Origin: Candidatus Limnocylindrales bacterium
Lineage (GTDB): Bacteria > Moduliflexota > Moduliflexia > Moduliflexales > JAUQPW01
DNA length: 64,000 nucleotides
Direction: 5' to 3'
NCBI GenBank assembly: GCA_035559535.1
Contig: DATMBG010000026.1
Location: 62,001-126,000 of the forward strand
This document shows, one piece after another, positions 60,817-64,000 of this stretch. Each line of letters begins with the position of its first letter. Positions within the stretch are counted from its first letter, which is position 1. The translations under genes and the position numbers were made by a program. The notes beneath the pieces were generated by a model, which worked only from the letters and a program-made list of their open reading frames with translations, was not told the origin of the DNA and did not search any database.

Positions 60817-62385
60817 ATGAATTCAATTTCCCCTGAGGGTAATACAAAATTTTCTAAAGCTCACAGGGAGCGTTCCAGCCTGTTAGAGTTGCTCGAATCT
60901 GCTCCCGGTGAGAAGGTTGCTGTCGTTTTACCTGAGACCGGAATTCGAATTACCTACGATTCACTGCGGGCTCAGGTTATGTCTATAGCCCATACCTTTG
61001 CAAAGGCCGGAATTTATCCGGGTGATCGTATAGCCCTTGCTTTACCCAACGGACTCCCGGCCATTGTATGTTTTCTTGCAGCCTCCTTTGTCGGTACCGC
61101 CGCTCCCTTAAATCCCGGTTACCGTTATGAAGAATTCTGCTTCTACCTGGAGGATACGGCAGCCCGGGTTCTGGTCATTCCTCCTGAGGGTGGAGACGAA
61201 GCCCGACGCGCTGCAGGTGAGCGAATTCCTGTTTTGACCGTAGAAATCGATTCCGATGGTCTGGTCCGGCTTTCTACTCCGGAGCGTGGGCACCCTGCCC
61301 GTCATAGTCCCAGATTGGAACCCTATCCCGAAGATATAGCCCTTGTCCTACATACCAGCGGAAGCACGGGACGACCCAAACGGGTGCCTCTCCGACATTT
61401 CAATCTGGCCGTTTCTGCCCGGAATATCGTGAATACCTATAAGCTAAATCCTGACGATGTGTCCCTCTGCGTAATGCCACTCTTCCACGTTCACGGACTG
61501 GTTGCTTCGGTTCTGTCAACCTTACTTTCCGGTGGTACGGTGGTTGTCCCGGCCCGGTTTAATCCTCTTTCGTTCTGGCGCATCGTTCGAGATCATAGGG
61601 TTACCTGGTATTCTGCAGTTCCTACGATCCATCAACTTCTCTTAGCCCGCACCGGAAAAGGGTCCGAAAAACCCGCCGGTACAGAATCTTTGCGATTTAT
61701 TCGATCTTGCAGTGCTCCCCTTTCACCCGAACTGATGCAAAGGATGGAGGAAATCTTCGAGGTTCCCGTACTTGAAGCCTACGGTATGACGGAAGCTGCC
61801 CATCAGATGGCTTCAAATCCACTTCCTCCGGGTATCCGTAAACCGGGTACCGTAGGACGGGGAACCGGCGTTCAAATCGGTATTATGGATTCTACCGGAC
61901 AACTCCTGGAACCGGGTCAACCCGGAGAAGTGGTTATTCAGGGAGCTAACGTCATTCAGGGATACGAGAACAATCCGGAGGCCAATATAAGTTCTTTTGT
62001 AAACCGATGGTTTCGCACCGGAGATCAAGGGGTTCTCGATGGAGACGGTTATTTACGGCTTATTGGAAGGATTAAAGAATTAATTAACCGGGGAGGAGAG
62101 AAAATCTCTCCCCGTGAGATTGACGAGGTTTTGCTGACGCATCCGGCTGTGACAGAAGCCGTATGCTTTGGGGTTCCCCACCCAACGTGGGGTGAGGAAG
62201 TCGCAGCCGCCGTAGTTTTGCAACAGCAGGTAAGTGAATCGGATCTCCTGAGGTATTGCCAGGATCGCCTGGCCGACTTCAAGTGCCCTAAGAAGATATA
62301 CCTTGTAGATTCGATCCCGCGGACCGCAACTGGAAAGATCCAACGCCGTGCGGTTGCCGAAGCTTTTTCAGGAAATCAAAAATAA
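60817..62385 (+). CDS. AMP-forming acyl-CoA ligase resembling oxalyl-CoA synthetase
   Basis: 522 residues of the ANL superfamily. The adenylation P-loop LHTSGSTGRPKRVPL lies near 178-192. MPLFHVHGLVASVLSTLLSG, WYSAVPTIHQLLL and LRFIRSCSAPLSP follow. The A5 motif is EAYGMTEAAHQMASNPLPPG, the hinge region WFRTGDQGVLDGDGYLRLIG, then GRIKELINRGGEKISPREID and the catalytic lysine in PRTATGKIQRR near the end. The HVHGL, YSAVPTIHQ and MTEAAHQMASNPLP blocks resemble plant AAE3 and yeast Pcs60 oxalyl-CoA synthetases more than fatty-acid ligases. Substrate is therefore perhaps oxalate, but this needs a test. GAGG lies ten bases before the ATG. It is not part of the polysaccharide locus. Confidence 0.88.
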   Translation: MNSISPEGNTKFSKAHRERSSLLELLESAPGEKVAVVLPETGIRITYDSLRAQVMSIAHTFAKAGIYPGDRIALALPNGLPAIVCFLAASFVGTAAPLNPGYRYEEFCFYLEDTAARVLVIPPEGGDEARRAAGERIPVLTVEIDSDGLVRLSTPERGHPARHSPRLEPYPEDIALVLHTSGSTGRPKRVPLRHFNLAVSARNIVNTYKLNPDDVSLCVMPLFHVHGLVASVLSTLLSGGTVVVPARFNPLSFWRIVRDHRVTWYSAVPTIHQLLLARTGKGSEKPAGTESLRFIRSCSAPLSPELMQRMEEIFEVPVLEAYGMTEAAHQMASNPLPPGIRKPGTVGRGTGVQIGIMDSTGQLLEPGQPGEVVIQGANVIQGYENNPEANISSFVNRWFRTGDQGVLDGDGYLRLIGRIKELINRGGEKISPREIDEVLLTHPAVTEAVCFGVPHPTWGEEVAAAVVLQQQVSESDLLRYCQDRLADFKCPKKIYLVDSIPRTATGKIQRRAVAEAFSGNQK

Positions 62386-62408
62386 CTTTACCTCTATGCT
62401 GTAAAGTT
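62384..62408 (+). terminator. Hairpin at the end of the ligase gene, possible weak terminator
   Basis: An 8-base stem AACTTTAC/GTAAAGTT with a 9-base loop begins at the ligase stop codon. The stem is A/T-rich and only AATCTTG follows rather than a T-run, so termination would be weak at best. A second, longer version lies 226 bases downstream. Confidence 0.3.
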
Positions 62409-62672
62409 AATCTTGATAAATCCTTAAAAGCTCCATCAGGAGCTGACTGTTTGGACCCCCAAACGTCTCGTTTGACTCCTCCAGCAGCAATGTGGGTTGG
62501 ATCTGTTCCGAATCGGTCGCTCCTGGTGGAGCTTCCTCTCATAAGGCTGGGAATCTGTTTTGCTACAAATAGATCCCTCCTAACGGGGTTTTTAAGGTAT
62601 ATTAAAACTAACTTTACAAGGTAGTATACTTTGTAAAGTTAATTCTGGGTGATTCTCCCTCACCCTCGGCTC

Positions 62673-62697
62673 CCTCCCTCTTCTCCCTCCCCGTGGA
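62673..62697. repeat. C-rich 25-base repeat right of the ligase gene
   Basis: CCTCCCTCTTCTCCCTCCCC followed by GTGGA, the exact reverse complement of 60598-60622. Confidence 0.8.
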
Positions 62698-62753
62698 CGG
62701 GGAGGGAAGGGGTGGGGGCGGAAAGGGGAGTGGGAAGATCTCCGGGCCGCCTC

Positions 62754-62769
62754 TCCCGAAGCCTCAGGA
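62754..62769. repeat. TCCTGAAGCTTCAGGA family, degenerate copy 3
   Basis: TCCCGAAGCCTCAGGA, two mismatches from the perfect palindrome at 6541 and 28656, again with CTC before and GAAGGGGG after it. Confidence 0.6.
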
Positions 62770-62818
62770 GAAGGGGGTTGGGGGGGATGAGGGCAGAACA
62801 GTTAAAAGTACTAAGTAA

Positions 62819-63796
62819 ATGAAATTTGTCATTGCCGGTGCAGGCGCCATTGGCGCATATATGGGAGCCCGTATGGCCCGGGTGGGTCTGGACGTTACGT
62901 TATTTGCCCGGGGGGCTCACGTTCGTGCCATGCAGGAGCATGGAGTCCGGGTTAAAAGCCCAGAGGGGGACTTTGAAGTGAGGCCTGGAGTAACAGATAA
63001 TCTGGAAACCCTGGGTCCGGTTGATGTGATTATCCTCGGGGTCAAAGCCCACAGTCTGCCGGAACTGGCACCCAGATTGCATCCCCTGCTGGGTCCGGAT
63101 ACAGTCGTAGTCAGTACCCAAAATGGCATTCCCTGGTGGTATTTTCAGCATCACGGCGGTGAGTTTGAGGGACTTCGGTTGGAGCGGGTGGACCCGGGTG
63201 GTGTCATCTCTTCTGCCATTGAACCCCACCGGGTGGTCGGTTCCATCGTTTATTTTTCAACCGAGATCATCCAACCCGGGGTAATCCGACATATCGAAGG
63301 TAACCGTATCTCCCTGGGTGAACCCGACGGTACACGCTCCGATAGATGTCGTAAGATCGCAGAAGCATTGATCCAGGCAGGCTTTCGATGCCCTGTTACA
63401 ACCCATATTCGCCACGAAATTTGGGTTAAACTCCTAGGTAACGTGGCGTTTAATCCCATCAGTGCCCTGACCGGTGCCACACTGGTCCAAATGGTTCGTG
63501 ATCCGGAGGTTTCGGCTCTGGTCCGCCACATCATGAGGGAAGCAGAAGCTGTGGCCACCAGACTTGGACTCGAATTGCCCATTTCCATCGAGCAGAGAAT
63601 GGCAGGGGCTGAAAAAGTTGGGGAGCACAAAACCTCCATGCTCCAGGACCTGGAAGCCGGACGACCCCTGGAGCTGGAAGCTATTGTCGGAGCGGTAGTT
63701 GAATTGGGAGAACGTCTGGGACTTCCCATGACCCATACCCGTACTGTCTATGCCTGTACAAAACTCCTGGCCCACTGTAAAAGCCGACGGATTTAA
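62819..63796 (+). CDS. Ketopantoate reductase family protein
   Basis: 325 residues. The NADP-binding Rossmann motif IAGAGAIGAYMGARMARVG is at the N-terminus. VDVIILGVKAHSLPELAPRL carries the conserved Lys, and VVSTQNGIPWWYF the conserved Asn. The C-terminal domain has HEIWVKLLGNVAFNPISALT with the catalytic Lys and Asn, and HKTSMLQDLEAGRPLELEAI, both hallmark ApbA/PanE C-terminal motifs. The family reduces ketopantoate to pantoate for CoA synthesis, but many paralogues act on other 2-oxoacids. The neighbouring acyl-CoA ligase makes a different 2-oxoacid plausible. The predicted start (62819) has no clear Shine-Dalgarno sequence. Confidence 0.88.
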   Translation: MKFVIAGAGAIGAYMGARMARVGLDVTLFARGAHVRAMQEHGVRVKSPEGDFEVRPGVTDNLETLGPVDVIILGVKAHSLPELAPRLHPLLGPDTVVVSTQNGIPWWYFQHHGGEFEGLRLERVDPGGVISSAIEPHRVVGSIVYFSTEIIQPGVIRHIEGNRISLGEPDGTRSDRCRKIAEALIQAGFRCPVTTHIRHEIWVKLLGNVAFNPISALTGATLVQMVRDPEVSALVRHIMREAEAVATRLGLELPISIEQRMAGAEKVGEHKTSMLQDLEAGRPLELEAIVGAVVELGERLGLPMTHTRTVYACTKLLAHCKSRRI

Positions 63797-63872
63797 ACCT
63801 GCCTTTAATTTTAAAAACCAGCCCGCTTCCTCTCAAAAGTCCTTCAACCTGGGATAAAAGAACCATAGATTA

Positions 63873-63901
63873 TTGACAAACCTTTATAAAAAGGATAAGT
63901 T
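63873..63901 (+). promoter_or_regulatory. Predicted promoter reading out of the window
   Basis: TTGACA (63873-63878) followed after exactly 17 bases by TAAGTT (63896-63901). No gene starts before the window ends, so its target lies beyond base 64000. The last 200 bases otherwise show nothing recognisable. Confidence 0.35.
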
Positions 63902-64000
63902 AACCTCTTTAAAATTACTTTTGTGGAAATAAGCCCGGGAACCCTGTTAAAGGGTCCTTCATATCGTAGAACCTTAGATTAAAAAATTCTGAAAAGTTAA

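Larger units (their letters stand above)
62386..62818. other. 433-base gap with hairpins and G/C-rich repeats
   Basis: No gene is supported. Two related hairpins start the region: AACTTTAC/GTAAAGTT (62384-62408, overlapping the ligase stop) and AACTTTACAA/TTGTAAAGTT (62610-62640), both followed by AAT. Between them is the half-hairpin AAACG-TCT-CGTTTGAC (62461-62476). The right part has the C-rich unit 62673-62697, which continues into a CCCTCCCCGTGGACGGGG palindrome, and a degenerate TCCCGAAGCCTCAGGA (62754-62769). Confidence 0.65.

Noticed and set aside
63250-63729. Long minus-strand frame opposite the ketopantoate reductase gene
   Set aside because: Antisense shadow with Ser/Arg-rich composition; the plus-strand frame has the family motifs throughout.

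Overview
The window is about 59 kb of co-directional minus-strand genes (562-59898) with one truncated plus-strand gene at the left edge (a DedA-type membrane protein) and two plus-strand metabolic genes at the right edge (an oxalyl-CoA-synthetase-like ligase and a ketopantoate-reductase-like protein). The minus-strand block is a very large surface-polysaccharide locus. Base composition is moderate (mid-40s % GC by eye), coding density is high, and Shine-Dalgarno sites of the GGAG/AAGGGG type are common. The gene set (ABC and Wzy-type export, Wzz proteins, undecaprenyl-phosphate initiating transferases) points to a Gram-negative-type bacterium. Uma2-family genes and abundant short palindromic repeats resemble those of uncultivated environmental lineages. 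I cannot assign a phylum from sequence alone. I see no rRNA, tRNA, CRISPR array, transposase or phage gene.

Layout, read in the direction of transcription (right to left). (i) 58810-59898: GDP-L-fucose-synthase-like enzyme at the head. (ii) 35058-58688, block B: Wzz, a MurJ-like flippase, four methyltransferases (one truncated), a GT4, AsnB, a truncated SGNH protein, a Wzy/ligase, a 1207-residue FG-GAP protein, GT4, AsnB, GT4, an initiating sugar-phosphate transferase, a Gfo/Idh dehydrogenase with a separate left-handed-beta-helix acetyltransferase, and a second Wzz. (iii) 10137-34921, block A: a third Wzz, a fused dehydrogenase-acetyltransferase, a DegT aminotransferase, two Uma2 loci (one broken), Wzx, GT4, AsnB, UDP-GlcNAc 2-epimerase, two GT4s, a Wzy-GT4 fusion, AsnB, a methyltransferase, a two-domain oxidoreductase, an alpha/alpha-toroid protein, a WecG/TagA transferase and a second initiating transferase. 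(iv) 562-9740: a TPR protein, a DUF2142-type membrane glycosyltransferase, an ABC-2 exporter pair (Wzm/Wzt), two methyltransferases and a GT2.

Working model (inference): two Wzy-dependent assembly lines and one ABC-dependent line sit side by side. They share a supply of UDP-2,3-diacetamido-2,3-dideoxy-uronic-acid-type sugars made by the WbpB/WbpE/WbpD-like enzymes and the WecB-like epimerase. Four AsnB-type amidotransferases probably convert uronic acids to uronamides rather than make asparagine. Outer-membrane polysaccharide exporter (Wza) and tyrosine kinase/phosphatase genes are absent from the window.

The most unusual layer is repetitive DNA. At least seven families of short palindromic or G/C-rich repeats fill the gaps and have also entered genes: in frame in a methyltransferase (562-2061), in Wzx (27827-29341), in the tail of the DUF2142 protein and in the N-terminus of the TPR protein, and destructively in a Uma2 gene (30011-30690). 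One family of about 170-200 bp has terminal inverted repeats (CCAGRATAAG) and looks like a non-autonomous MITE.
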